DNA of 64,000 nt from Cenococcum geophilum 1.58. Lineage: Eukaryota; Ascomycota; Dothideomycetes; Gloniales; Gloniaceae. The stretch covers positions 2,724,836-2,788,835 of the forward strand of contig KV748187.1 in the NCBI GenBank assembly GCA_001692895.1, written 5' to 3'. This document shows positions 34,092 through 44,864 of the stretch, one piece after another. Each line of letters opens with the position of its first letter. The first letter of the stretch is position 1. Below the pieces are notes generated by a model, which made no database searches, had not been told where the DNA came from, and saw nothing but the letters and a program-made list of their open reading frames with translations. A program made the translations under genes and the position numbers.

Positions 34092-36225
34092 TCCATGTTT
34101 ATTGGATCTAATAGGGCAGGACCGATATTGCAGTGGCTCCCTCCATATCCTCACTCTTCAAATAGTTCAGGCGCCACACCACTTACTTCCCTCGGGGGCA
34201 CACGTTCCTTAGTATTTTCCCAACAGGCCCCGGCCGTTTTCTCCGAAGCTGGCATAAGTAATGGTGATAGCGGATCGGTTAGATCAACCGCAACCATGCC
34301 AGCAATAAAACTTCAGATAGCAAGTCACAAACCTCAACCTCACAAGGCTGAAAAGCTGCAGGTGCAAGTGAATTTGAGGGTGCTTGGGGAGGAGCATCCT
34401 TCCACGCTAACCAGCATGGTCAACCTGGCGTCGACGTACTGGAATCAAGGGCGGTGGAAGGAGGCTGAAGAGCTAAACGTGCAAGCGATGGAGATGAGAA
34501 AGAGGGTACTTGGGGAGGAGCATCCTTCCACACTGACTAGTATGGCCAACCTGGCGTTAACGTACTGGAATCAAGGGCGGTGGAAGGAGGCCGAAGAGCT
34601 GAACGTGCAAGCGATAGGGATAAGAAAGAGGGTGCTTGGGGAGGAGCATCCTTCCACGCTGACCAGCCGTGGCTAACCTGGCATCGACGTACTGGAATCA
34701 AGGGGCGGTGGAAGGAGGCTGAAGAGCTAAACATGCAAGTAATGGAGACGAGAAGGAGGGTACTTGGAAAGAAACATCGAGACACGCTAACCAGCATGAA
34801 TAACCTAGCGTTAACGTACTGGAACCAAGGGCGGTGGAAGAAGGCTGAAGAGCTAAACATGCAAGTAATGGAGACGAGAAAGAGGGTACTTGGAAAGAAA
34901 CATCGAGACACGCTAACCAGCATGAACAACCTAGCGTTAACGTACTAGAATCAACGGCGGTGGAAGGAGGCCAAAGAGCTGAATGTGCAAGTGATGGAGA
35001 TAAGAAAGAGGGTGCTTGGGGAGGAGCATCCAGATACGCTAACTAGTATAAACAACCTAGCGTTAACGTACGGGGGTTGGGGGCGGTGGAAGGAGGCCGA
35101 AGAGCTAGGAGTACAAGTGATGGAGACGAGAAAGAGGGTACTTAGGGAGGAGCATCCTTCCACACTAACCAGTATAAATAACCTGGCCTCAATATACAGG
35201 AACCAAGGCCGATGGAAGGAGGCCGAAGAGCTAGAGGTGCAAGTGATAGAGACGAGAAAGAGGGTGCTTGGGGAGGAGCATCCAGACATGCTGACTAGCA
35301 TAGCTAACCTGGCGTTAACGTACAGGAATTAAGGGCGATGGAAGGAGGCCGAAGAGCTAGTGGTACAAGTAATAGAGACGAGAAAGAGGGTGCTTGGAGA
35401 GGAGCATCCAGACACGCTAACTAGCATGGATAACCTGGCGTCGACGTATAGGAATTAAGGGCGGTAGAAAGAGGCCGAAGAGCTGGAGGTACAAGTAATG
35501 GAGACGAGAAAGAGGGTGCTTAGGGAGGGGCATTTAGATACGCTAACAAGCATGAACAACCTAGCGTTGACGTACGGGAATCAAGGGCGGTGGAGGGATG
35601 CCGAGGAGCTAGAGGTGCAAGCGACGGAGACGAGAAAGAGGGTGCTTAGGGAGAAGCATCCAGACACGCTGGCCAGCATGGGCAACCTGGCATTAACGTA
35701 TAAGGATCAAGGGCGGTGGAAGAAGGCCGAAGAGCTGGAGGTGCAAGTGATGAAGACGAGAAAGAGGGTGCTTGGGGAGGAGCACCTAGATACACTAACC
35801 AGCATAAATAACCTAGCGTCGACGTACGGGAACTAAGGGCGGTGGAAGGAGGCCGAAGAGCTAGAGGTGCAAACGGCGGAGACAAGAAAGAGGGTACTTG
35901 GGGAGGAGCATCCAGACACGCTAGCCAGCATGGGCAATCTGGCATTAACGTATAAGGATCAAGGGCGGTGGAAGGAGGCCGAAGAGCTAGAGGTGCAAGT
36001 GATGGAGACGAGAAAGAAGTGCTTGGGGAGGAGCATCCAGACATGCTGACCAGCATGAACAACCTCGCACATACATTAAAGTCCCAAAGCCATAATAAAG
36101 AGGCCATTTTACTAATAAAAAAATGCTTCCAGCTACGGAAACAGATTCTTGGCCCTCAGCATCCTCACACAGAGTCATCGCTTAAAACTCTGAATAAGTG
36201 GGAGTCTGAAACGACTTTATATTGA
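34092..36225 (+). pseudogene. Split STAND-like gene, 3' half: tandem TPR (kinesin-light-chain type) array
   Basis: The frame resumes at the hAT duplication in the same codon phase (TCC ATG TT). It crosses a Ser/Pro-rich linker, then enters about 14 TPR units of 42 residues (consensus parts LGEEHPSTLTSM, NLALTYWNQGRWKEAEEL, ETRKRV). The array ends with a diverged unit and stop (HPHTESSLKTLNKWE). Such TPR_12/KLC arrays are C-terminal sensors in fungal NLR-like proteins. The copy is broken: two single-base gains in 34665-34705, stops at 34946, 35330, 35456, 35465 and 35834, and a one-base loss near 36016. Every stop is a CAA-to-TAA or TGG-to-TAG change. No NB-ARC or NACHT domain lies between the two halves. 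Confidence 0.75.
34381..36050 (+). repeat. 126-bp tandem repeat array encoding TPR units
   Basis: The marker GGTGCTTGGGGAGGAGCATCC recurs with a spacing of exactly 126 bases at 34381, 34507 and 34633. After a 2-base gain it recurs at 34761, 34887, 35013, 35139, 35265, 35391, 35517, 35643, 35769 and 35895, then at 36020 after a 1-base loss. High similarity between units suggests recent unequal exchange or gene conversion. Confidence 0.9.
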
Positions 36226-36888
36226 GGGTTACATTCTCGTAACTCTCTTTAGCGTAGCTAAGGAGAAATCATTTAATAAATAGGACTAGCAAGGGCTCTG
36301 AAAACCTGTGTTTTTGTTCTATAGCGACAATTTCAGACTGTAAAACTAGTGCGAGTGCAGAACGATCGAGCTGCGACAGCATACTTGGAGTAATATCTAA
36401 CGGTAATCAGAGTGATTTGGCACTGAATATCGCCACCACAAGCAGGGAGGGTGGCCGACCCGCACCGGCCACACCCTTGTGGAGATGGCGGAATATACAT
36501 ATATACATACGTGGAGATGGCGAGAGCGTAACTGAGATATTGGGTGAAAGCGTTGTTTTTACTGTTAGGTGGAAGCTGGTCGTGCAATGCACTGTATGTA
36601 AAATTATAAAAATTTCAGTCGAGCCTCACCAAAACTCGCACCATAGGCCCTTAGATGGCAGGACAAGCCTGCGTTACTAGTTAAAATCATAAAAAACGTA
36701 GCGCGCGGGCTAGGTGCTGTCTGAGTCGCTTACTGAGATAACCTGTGACTAACTTCGCGACATGTGGCGCTATCCACCGTCTCGAGTACAAAAGCACCCA
36801 ACATTATGCGGCATCACAGCGTTAGTCGTTGATTCTGAGTATTATATCCCCCTCGTACGTAAATCGAGAGGGAAAGTCATCATCCACA
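36226..36888. other. Intergenic spacer before the HET gene
   Basis: No supported gene. Two copies of GTGGAGATGGCG (near 36479 and 36511) flank an alternating TA/CA stretch. This is probably the promoter of the HET-domain gene. Confidence 0.4.
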
Positions 36889-38645
36889 ATGCGGCTTCTA
36901 AACACTGAATTGATGAGACTTGAAGAATTCCATGGCTCTAACATACCTCCATACGCAATCCTTTCCCATACCTGGGGCAAAGAAGAGGTTTCCTTTCAGG
37001 ATCTGGTAGGGGGGGACGCACCTAAACTACGTGGATGCAAGAAAATCATCGGCTGCCGTAACCAGGCTGTTTCTGACGGCTACCGCTATATCTGGGTCGA
37101 CACCTGCTGCATCGACAAAACTAGCAGCGCCGAACTGTCCGAAGCTATCAATTCAATGTTCTGTTGGTATCGAGGGGCCGAAGTTTGCTATGCCTACCTC
37201 GCCGATGTTGACATCAAACCAGACCTAACATACCTCCAGTCAGCGATTAGAAACAGCCGATGGTTTACCCGGGGGTGGACGTTGCAAGAGTTGGTCGCCC
37301 CCTCAGACGTGGTCTTTTATGACTCTGACTGGGTGGAAATTGGAACGAAAACCGACTTGGCCGAGATTATCTCCGACGTTACCGGTGTTGGTGTTACAGT
37401 TCTTTTGAAGGGAATGATGAATAACTTTGATGACTACAGTGTAGCGAAGAGGATGTTTTGGGCTTCCAGACGGATGACTACAAGAGTCGAGGATGAAGCA
37501 TATTGCTTGATGGGTCTTTTCGGAGTCAACATGCCTCTGCTATATGGGGAGAACCAAAAGGCCTTTTTCAGACTTCAAGAGGAGATCATGAAACGTTCAG
37601 ATGATCATTCCCTTTTTGCATGGAAGGCATCAAAACGTGTCAAGACGGGATTGCTAGCCTCATCTCCTCGAGATTTTTCCACTTCCGGAGAAGTCGATCA
37701 TGTTCCGACAAAAGACGGCAATCCGTACTCAATTACCAATAAGGGAGTGCAGATCACTTTGCCGCTTCTCTACACACCAGCTGATGGAAATTTGAAGTTA
37801 GCCTTCCCGGAAACGTCCTTACATGGCATTTTCGACCCCTATGGAACCGAGCAGGCATACAGGCGCCCGGATGACTCAATTCGGAGCACGAACGCCATAG
37901 CTATGCTCAACTGTCAGCTGTCAAAAGCGCCAAACTATTTCATCGGTATTACCTTGAAGCAGCAAAGCGATTATGGTGGTGATAATTTCTATCTTCGGGA
38001 TAACCGTACTAAACCCCAGAGCAACCGAGAATGGCTTTAGTTTCAAGCAAATTATTGTTCCCTTTCCCGAGGACAAAGGGGTTACCTGGAATTATGACTC
38101 CAACAAAGTGTTAAAGTGCGTAGTCACGCTTCCTTCAGTAGAATTTGGCTTTCGGGTTCATGAGATATATCCACCAACAGTCAGTTTCCAATCCGCAAGC
38201 TTTCAACTTGCGCTTTGAGCAAGAGGTTCACGACCAACCAGTGGCAATCTTATTCGATCATACATGTGGATACCACTTTGCAGTACTGTTGTTTTCAAGA
38301 TGCGGAAAGGTTCACGGGGACATCATAGTTGACGTTAAAAAGGCTATGCCTTGGGTCACTCAAAACCTCCAAATTTTGAATACAAGAACGATTAGACGAA
38401 CGACACTAGCTGGTGTCATAGTAGCTAGTCAAATAGGCCGCCTCAAGCCTCGAGATCGAGTAATTCAGCCTATAAACGACGAAGTGGCGGTATCATTGGA
38501 GATACGAAGAAGTCCAACGGATCAATCAGTTCTCATTTCCGTCCAGAAGCTATCAGAGTACCCACATCGTAGGTTTCCTTGGTCTGCAGGCACTAGCTTC
38601 TCTGATCCCACGGATAATGGTCAGCTTACAGATGAGGAGAGCTGA
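36889..38645 (+). pseudogene. HET-domain (heterokaryon incompatibility) protein gene with C-terminal frameshifts
   Basis: ATG at 36889 is preferred to 36829 because family members begin MRLLNT. The first 383 codons are open and contain the whole HET domain: YAILSHTWG, YIWVDTCCID, RGWTLQELVAP, then a segment reading TTRVEDEAYCLMGLFGVNMP with LYGE. HET proteins trigger programmed cell death when genetically different hyphae fuse. The frame ends at 38040, but HET-type C-terminal sequence continues in the next frame (about 38000-38200, FSFKQIIVPFPEDKGV) and then in the third (about 38180-38645, FNLRFEQEVHDQPVAILFD). No GT-AG intron restores the phase at either jump. Either the gene is a recent pseudogene or a shortened protein is made. 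It neighbours another broken self/non-self type gene. Confidence 0.75.
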
Positions 38646-38687
38646 CTTCTTCTACCATGAAGCGGTAGAGAGCTTGTTTGTTCGAAA

Positions 38688-39095
38688 ATGGTCTTTACGA
38701 CTCTTGCCAAGCAGCTGGCAAATACATCGCCCGAGCCACGCTATTGCATTTGTGGAGCTCTCACAAAGGATAATTATATTGGCGGACTGGGTCTGGACTA
38801 TGGGTGGAACCATCTTGTTCCCGAATCTCTTTCTCGGCTGATGAATATTTCAATAAAGCTTCTTGTCCAACCGGCCGGTGCGTTGTTCATCTACGCAGCA
38901 GCAAGGTTAATATTCAAGTGGCGTAGAAAGACGACAGGTAGCGGTATTAAACCTATCCGCTTCTTAGGGTATCTACTCATAGGATATCTACTCTACAGCC
39001 ATTCAAATTCGCCATGCGCAACAGGTGAGGATTTAACAGCCCACCTCACTCATCCCAGCTACTCCCACAGAAACACACAAATCGTATACACATGA
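38688..39095 (+). CDS. Small hypothetical protein with putative membrane segments
   Basis: An uninterrupted 135-codon frame. The first half has a Cys pair (YCICGAL). The second half has two hydrophobic stretches around residues 64-74 (LLVQPAGALFIYAA) and 92-103 (FLGYLLIGYLLYS), separated by a basic loop (KWRRKTTGSGIK). No family is recognised. It is in the same frame as the end of the HET-like sequence but separated by two stops, so it might instead be the eroded tail of that gene. Confidence 0.35.
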   Translation: MVFTTLAKQLANTSPEPRYCICGALTKDNYIGGLGLDYGWNHLVPESLSRLMNISIKLLVQPAGALFIYAAARLIFKWRRKTTGSGIKPIRFLGYLLIGYLLYSHSNSPCATGEDLTAHLTHPSYSHRNTQIVYT

Positions 39096-39130
39096 AGGTT
39101 ATAGCGCCGCTGCGTCATCAGTCATACAGC

Positions 39131-42100
39131 TCACTCCGTCTCTTCAAACTCGTACTCATGAGCGTCCTGGAAGAGGTCGATGATGCAGCTAGCAGACCAG
39201 GATTGGGTCGGGCACTAGGAAGCAATGTTAGCATGCACACACTAGCTCGGGCAACGACGCAGTGCACTCACCGAATCTCCACAGAAGGAGCCATCTTTGT
39301 TCGTAAGCTCGGTCAGGCCCGCCCACGGGCTCTCCCGGATAGCTTTCATGCAACCTGCTAGCCGTCTCGTTACTTGTTGGTAGCTCTCGACCCTCTCTTC
39401 TGGCGTCTTGCGCCTCATGAGATCGAACTTAAGTAGAGCACGGAGGAAGAAACCTGTAGGCCACAGCCATTCTGGACCCTGGTGGTAGTTCCTGCCCTTG
39501 GACGTGTGGAAATCCGTCGAGTCCTCAGCATTATTGTAGTATGGTCGGTAGTTGAGATCAGATGGATCAAGTGTTGCCATGCCCTGTGGTCCTAGAAGGA
39601 TTTTATCGGCCGTGGACAGAGCATAAAGCGCATGCTCAGGGTTGAAGAGATCTGGTGCTACTGTCATAGCTACAGGGAAATTCGGCCGAAGCTGGTAGTC
39701 CTCGTACTCTTTGCCGGACCGGTAGAGGTCTTTGTAGATGCCTCGCCTGTTGACGATCTTCGAGTTTACGTCGTAGCTGTGGTCATTTTTCGGATCCCGA
39801 GGAACATAGTAGCACCGCTCAAAGTTATCCTTGATCTTCCCAGCCCAGTCTTTGAAGCTGATGGCTTTGCTGTTGTCGTCAAGGCTGATGCCATCATACT
39901 TGTAGTTGCCGTCTTCCCAAAGTTTGTCTACCCAGATAAGGGCGCTATATAGCATGCCGGTAATCTCGACCGCGGCACCGTCTCTGGGTGTCCCAGGGAC
40001 ACCCTTATTACCAGCTTTCTCACTCTCGCCCATCTTGTCCATCCAAGTACCGCAATTGAATTGATTGCCACCGAAGATCATCCCGGTGTCCCAGTCAGTC
40101 CAAACCTTTATGTTAAACCCCTCCGGCTTCATCTGACTGTCGAGATCAGGTCCAGCATTATATTCCCTGAAGTCCATACCAGATGCGTGTCGCTGCAAGG
40201 CCTCCTGAATGATATCTTCGATTGTAGATGTCTTTGAGTAAGCCCGCTTGTCGGTGTGCGTAAACCACGTGTCATCGTATGGAAGGAAGCGTCTCTTCAC
40301 TTTCTCCTGTAGGATATCCAAACCATCTGGGACGATTTTGGTGTAATCTTGAATGTTTTGGAGGAACCACCAAATGGAGTCTCTAGAATTGTAACGAGGC
40401 AGCTTTCCTCCACTCAGGAGATTTGGTATCATGCCGTGTTTAAGGACGCTCGCAAATGCAAGGATGTGCTCCTTGGCGTCAGCATATCGACCAGTGCCCA
40501 TATAGAGGCCACGTGCAGAGATGCAGATGTCTCGACCCCAGCATCTGGCCCAGTCGTAGGCAAAGTGAGGAAGACCAGCTGCCATGCTAGGAACGCTCTT
40601 CTCAGGCCAAAGCGACGCACTGTTGATGAACCCAGTAACTTGCACGCTAACAAGAGACAAACTACGAAGGAAGGCCTGGCCCGTATGAACATTATCGTTC
40701 ATCAACTCGATTCCACGGTCAGAAGCCGTGTTGTAAGCAGTCTGGATTACCATAGCGAAGTATCGGGGAAGCAGAAAACTTGGAATCTTGCGAATGGCGT
40801 CGAGCCGTTCTTTTAGCCATTTGGCTGGACCTTGGATGCGGTGGTATTCCTTCTTTTGAGAGATTCGTTCAAGCCGTCCGACGCAATAGTCCAATGCCCA
40901 CTGTCCGTCCCTGAGATGCTGGCAGATAGGATGACCAAGGTTGTTGTCTTGCACGACATCACGCAGAACACTCCACCAACCCTGCAGACCGGCATACACG
41001 AGAGGTCCATAGCCAGGGATATTGTATACACCATCTTTACCGTCGCTCGCATCCTTCTCCTCTGGATCGCACCTATACAGGATAAAGTTAAGATCTGTAA
41101 GGTTAACGTCCCTGAAAGCGGCTCGAGCACCACTAGTGACGAATTTGTCAAGGCCATCGGCATGCTCTGCGCTTGGAATCCAGGTCTCAAAGAGAGCGAT
41201 GCTGCCGGGAGGGAATTTTTCCGGGATGGTGATGGTTGTTGAATCACCAACAGATTCCACCATGATGGCTTGCAGTTCTTTGGTTTGACTGGGTAAGCCT
41301 CGCAAGGCGGTTTTGTCATTGATAGCAGCAGCCTTTACCCCATCGCTGGTATCAACTTCTAGCATCCAGCTCCCGAGTAGTTTCGCTTTCGTGCCAGGAA
41401 GATGAGTCGGGCCAAATTCACCGTTTCCGCTGCCATACCCTGGAAAGGCTGTGTGAGCAATGAGAAAGTAGCCCTTCCTTGACTGAGGATCTACTCGATG
41501 AACAGTGATGTATTCGCGATCGTGGTGAATAAACGTCTCATCATATTCATCTTTGCCCATCAAAACGTGGATCTGGTTGAGAATTTTCTTAATGCCACCA
41601 ATTCCACCCTCGCCTGCTTGAGCCTTGACCGTCCCTCCGGTAGAGTAGGGCGAAGAGTAGGGCCTCTTCTCATGGACCAATTCGATGAGTTTTGGATAGA
41701 CCTCATCGAAACCCATGACACTCCCCGTGGCGCAAGCGCACATTGCGACCAAAGCCGCACTGGGGAGCGTATCTCGAGCGTCACGCTTCTGTGCTGGCGT
41801 TTCGTTATCATGCGTGCAGTCCATAAATAATGCGTGGACTGGGCTCTGCTTAATTTTCCGAATGACTTCACGTTTCGCTGGCGGTGTGTCGCCATGACCA
41901 CCGTTTTCTGTAGACTTGTCTGCGTTCATGACATCGTCCACCTCGAAGCTCCCAATCGGTCGTCCGCCATGACGGTGAACTAATCGACTCAATTCCTGGG
42001 TGCTCCAAGCTTGCATGCACTCTCTGATCAATGCACAAATGCCCAGTCTCATAACAAACTTGAAATCCATTTCTTCAGAACCAGAGAAAAGTTCGGCTGC

Positions 42101-43910
42101 GACGAACAGGTTTGGGTTCACAGATCTTGCTTGGTCCAGCATGTATTCTGCGAGATGAATTGGCGTAGAGTGGCAATTGTCGATGCGAAATCCGGTAAAG
42201 TATTTCGCCATAAGCCTTGTATATTTGGCAATATAGTCCCAAAGGAAGGGATTGTCCTGTGGTCCGTCGCCATAACGCAGTTTGACACAATCACCCCATA
42301 CAATGACTTCTCTTCGCAGATAAGCACGAGATTTCTGTCCAGCATTATCCCTCATAGCATCTGCCGCCCAGACCCAGCCGTTATTGACCAGAGCGAGCGA
42401 ATCCGGGCTATGTTTCTTGGTGACTTCGTTGAGAGGAAGTCTCGTGAAATAAGGCTCGATCAATGGACTTTCACGAGTGATTGGTCCCATCTTAGGACCA
42501 TGATCATCAAGGCGACAGTACTTGACACGATTGAATAGTTGTTCCATAATCTCCGCAGCATCAGCGTCGTATTCTCGATAGAAGTGGAGATTAACCTCTT
42601 CTAGAATTCGATAAATAGTTCCAAGGGCTGCTCGCTCGTTAGGTGTACTGCTAGTCCTTGTATCGTACCGGCCAAACAGGGCGCTGAGCAGGCCAGCGCA
42701 GACCAGAGGATCCATCCGACGACGGTACCGTTCTCCAAGCCTGTCGCCGCCCAAAAGGCCTTTTTCCACGCACCAGTCTGCCTTCTTCTTCAAAGGCCAT
42801 TCTTTAATTTCTTCAAGACCACGAACACCAAGTTTGCCGAATCCATCTTCAGGAAAGGTAGCTTGGCCTTCCACCCATGCTTTCACAATAGCCTTGGTGC
42901 CCCTCTCCACGTCTAGGACGTAGAACTCCCACAATTTACAGCCGCCCAGAACTCGAGTCTTACAGCCATCCATGATCCTCAGGAGGTCGTCGATAGACGA
43001 GATGGTGGTTGGGAGACCAAGTACGCGCAGATCTCTGCTATACTGTAGAAGAGCAGTGTCGAGTTCGAGTGCTGATCGCAGCCATGGCGCTGTTTGCACA
43101 TTGTAACCGGCCTCTGGGTGTTCTTCAAGCCACTTGCTGTTGTTAGCAGTGTGGTTCCAAACCACGTCAGTCATGGCGAGCATGTTGAACTCCTGTTCCA
43201 TTTTCTCGACCATCCGAGCAACATCCTTCTCGCCGTTGGGGAATGAAGTCTTGTCAAATTGAAGTTGATCGTAGATACTATACGGCGAGTTGGAGTCACC
43301 TCTCACCATCAAGGGTGTGAAATGGACCATATTGTAACCTCTCTGGCTGATGCCCCGCAGATGATTATCCCAGTCGCCGGGAAACTTGCCCATGAATTTT
43401 GATATAACAGAGAAGACTATCAGCGAATCGATGGGCATAAATGAGCCTTGGAGGGAGAGCTTAGGGCACACATCAATATAGTATGTTGGAGTCCGCGTAG
43501 GCTTAGGTGTCGGAACGGATGAGGTAGAGAAGTCTGGCAGTGGCGAGAAGGTGGTGTAGAAGGCAAAAGCTCCCGCTTTGTAAATTGGGATGTCTATCTC
43601 AGTGCAGCGGTTGAAGTCTGGGACAAGTCTATGGGGGGGTCAGCAGTGTTGAGAGTGCTGATAACAGGATAACAGACTTGTATTCCCTATAATTGTCCCT
43701 ATGGAAGTCCTCGTCTTTACCGGGGATGTTCACCCAGAGACTACCTTGCCGACATATCGAGCTCGTACCTTCAATCTGGAACCGAACAACGTATGCTGGG
43801 TCTGAGGGAGGAGGGAGGTAAATGTATGTGCCAGGAACGTCTGGTGCCCCGCCATCGGTCAAAGGCAGCAGATACACAGCCTGAGAGGGCGGTCGCTTCG
43901 TTGTGTTCAT
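39131..43910 (-). CDS. gdb1: Glycogen debranching enzyme
   Basis: Three exons on the minus strand (43910-43678, 43628-39272 and 39214-39131; introns 49 and 57 bp) give 1557 residues, the usual length. The enzyme removes branch stubs from glycogen in the cytosol with two activities in one chain. The N-terminal 4-alpha-glucanotransferase shows FRIDNCHSTP (nucleophile Asp), VAAELFSG (acid/base Glu) and MDCTHDNETP (third Asp). The C-terminal amylo-1,6-glucosidase (GH133) shows FAYDWARCWGRDI, RYNSRDSIWW and, after the last intron, GDSCPTQSWS. The first intron is supported because it restores a Lys-Leu-Val-Pro-Asp-Phe-Asn sequence; the last has GTGAGT, a GCTAAC branch site and CCTAG. Start 43910 (MNTTKRPPS) leads directly into the conserved VYLLPL. 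An upstream in-frame Met at 44024 is less likely. Confidence 0.95.
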
Positions 43911-44116
43911 AATCTCTACGAGGAATTGAATGTTGCTAGCTGGAAAGAATGAGGGCTGGCAGGAGGCACAGAAGGTCAGCAACGACGATGGCACCCGCAG
44001 CGCGAAGCAGCCTTGCGACAACAAGAGGCCGTGCGTCGCGGGGAGCTAACAGCAGCGCCACGACGTCATTAGTATCAGGGGGATGCGAAGAGTTTCAAGG
44101 AGGCGGTGAGGCTTAT

Positions 44117-44282
44117 CTCATAAATCAGACCCTTCGTGGATCGTTGAGGCGCACGGACATTTGTACTGCTCCTTATCCAACGAATTTCCACGGAAGGAGA
44201 ATTCGTTGGTAATAAGGAGCAGTATGACTGCACGTGCGCATAGTGCACGCACCAACGGTTCACCGGGGGTCCGATTTATGAG
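44117..44282. repeat. Long hairpin (foldback MITE-like) in the gdb1 upstream region
   Basis: The outer arms CTCATAAATCAGACCC (44117-44132) and GGGTCCGATTTATGAG (44267-44282) are inverted with one mismatch. An inner pair, TACTGCTCCTTAT-CCAACGAAT and its complement, flanks the centre near 44195. The whole 166-bp segment could fold back on itself. It starts 207 bp upstream of the gdb1 start codon. No clear target duplication was found. Confidence 0.65.
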
Positions 44283-44864
44283 GTGAGTGAGGCGACACTT
44301 GACACATGTGAAAGTCATGTCTATTTAGCGCTTCTTTGGTTGCTTGTTCTATCATCTGCTCGACATCAACAAGTACCGGAATGAGATCTCACCGTCCACC
44401 ATTCTGCCAGCAGCCGTTCCATTGGGCAAGAGCGACAGCCAGCTCTCAAGCCCGTGAAGTGCGTCTTGAGAAAACGAAAAGTCCTATCGCATCCGAGAGG
44501 GCCGCATCTTCACGACGAGTTGTCCGTATGTCTGCGCGTATTGCTATTAAGCGAATGGATGAATTCACTCTGCCAGTAACCTCCAGCCCCTTTCTCCTCT
44601 CCTATCGTACATTTGACTAATGCAGTCTAATAGAACATGAAAAGTGCAGCGCTAGCTGGGCGTTAAAACCTCCAAAAACAGCGGCTAATAGCCTAAATGA
44701 GAATCGTTGCTGATACGCCCGTCCAAAATCTGTGTGAAAGGTGGGTATCGCGATTTCGTGACAACAAAGATGACTTAGCGTAACCGCAGTATGCAATCAG
44801 ACAAAGAAGTGACCAGAAAAGTTTTTGAGCGAACCTAATGACATGCACAACAAAGGAGATAAAC
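44283..44864. other. Spacer between gdb1 and the RhoGAP gene
   Basis: An open frame on the plus strand (44336-44620, 94 codons) has no recognisable motif and shadow-like composition. I see no supported gene here. The stretch should contain the 5' region of gdb1 and the 3' end of the RhoGAP transcript. Confidence 0.4.

Noticed and set aside
38000-38040. Intron at GTACTA...TTTAG to mend the HET frame
   Set aside because: It would be only about 36 bp and leaves the downstream frame in the wrong phase.
44336-44620. 94-codon plus-strand frame between gdb1 and RhoGAP
   Set aside because: No motif or splice support; the composition is that of a chance frame.
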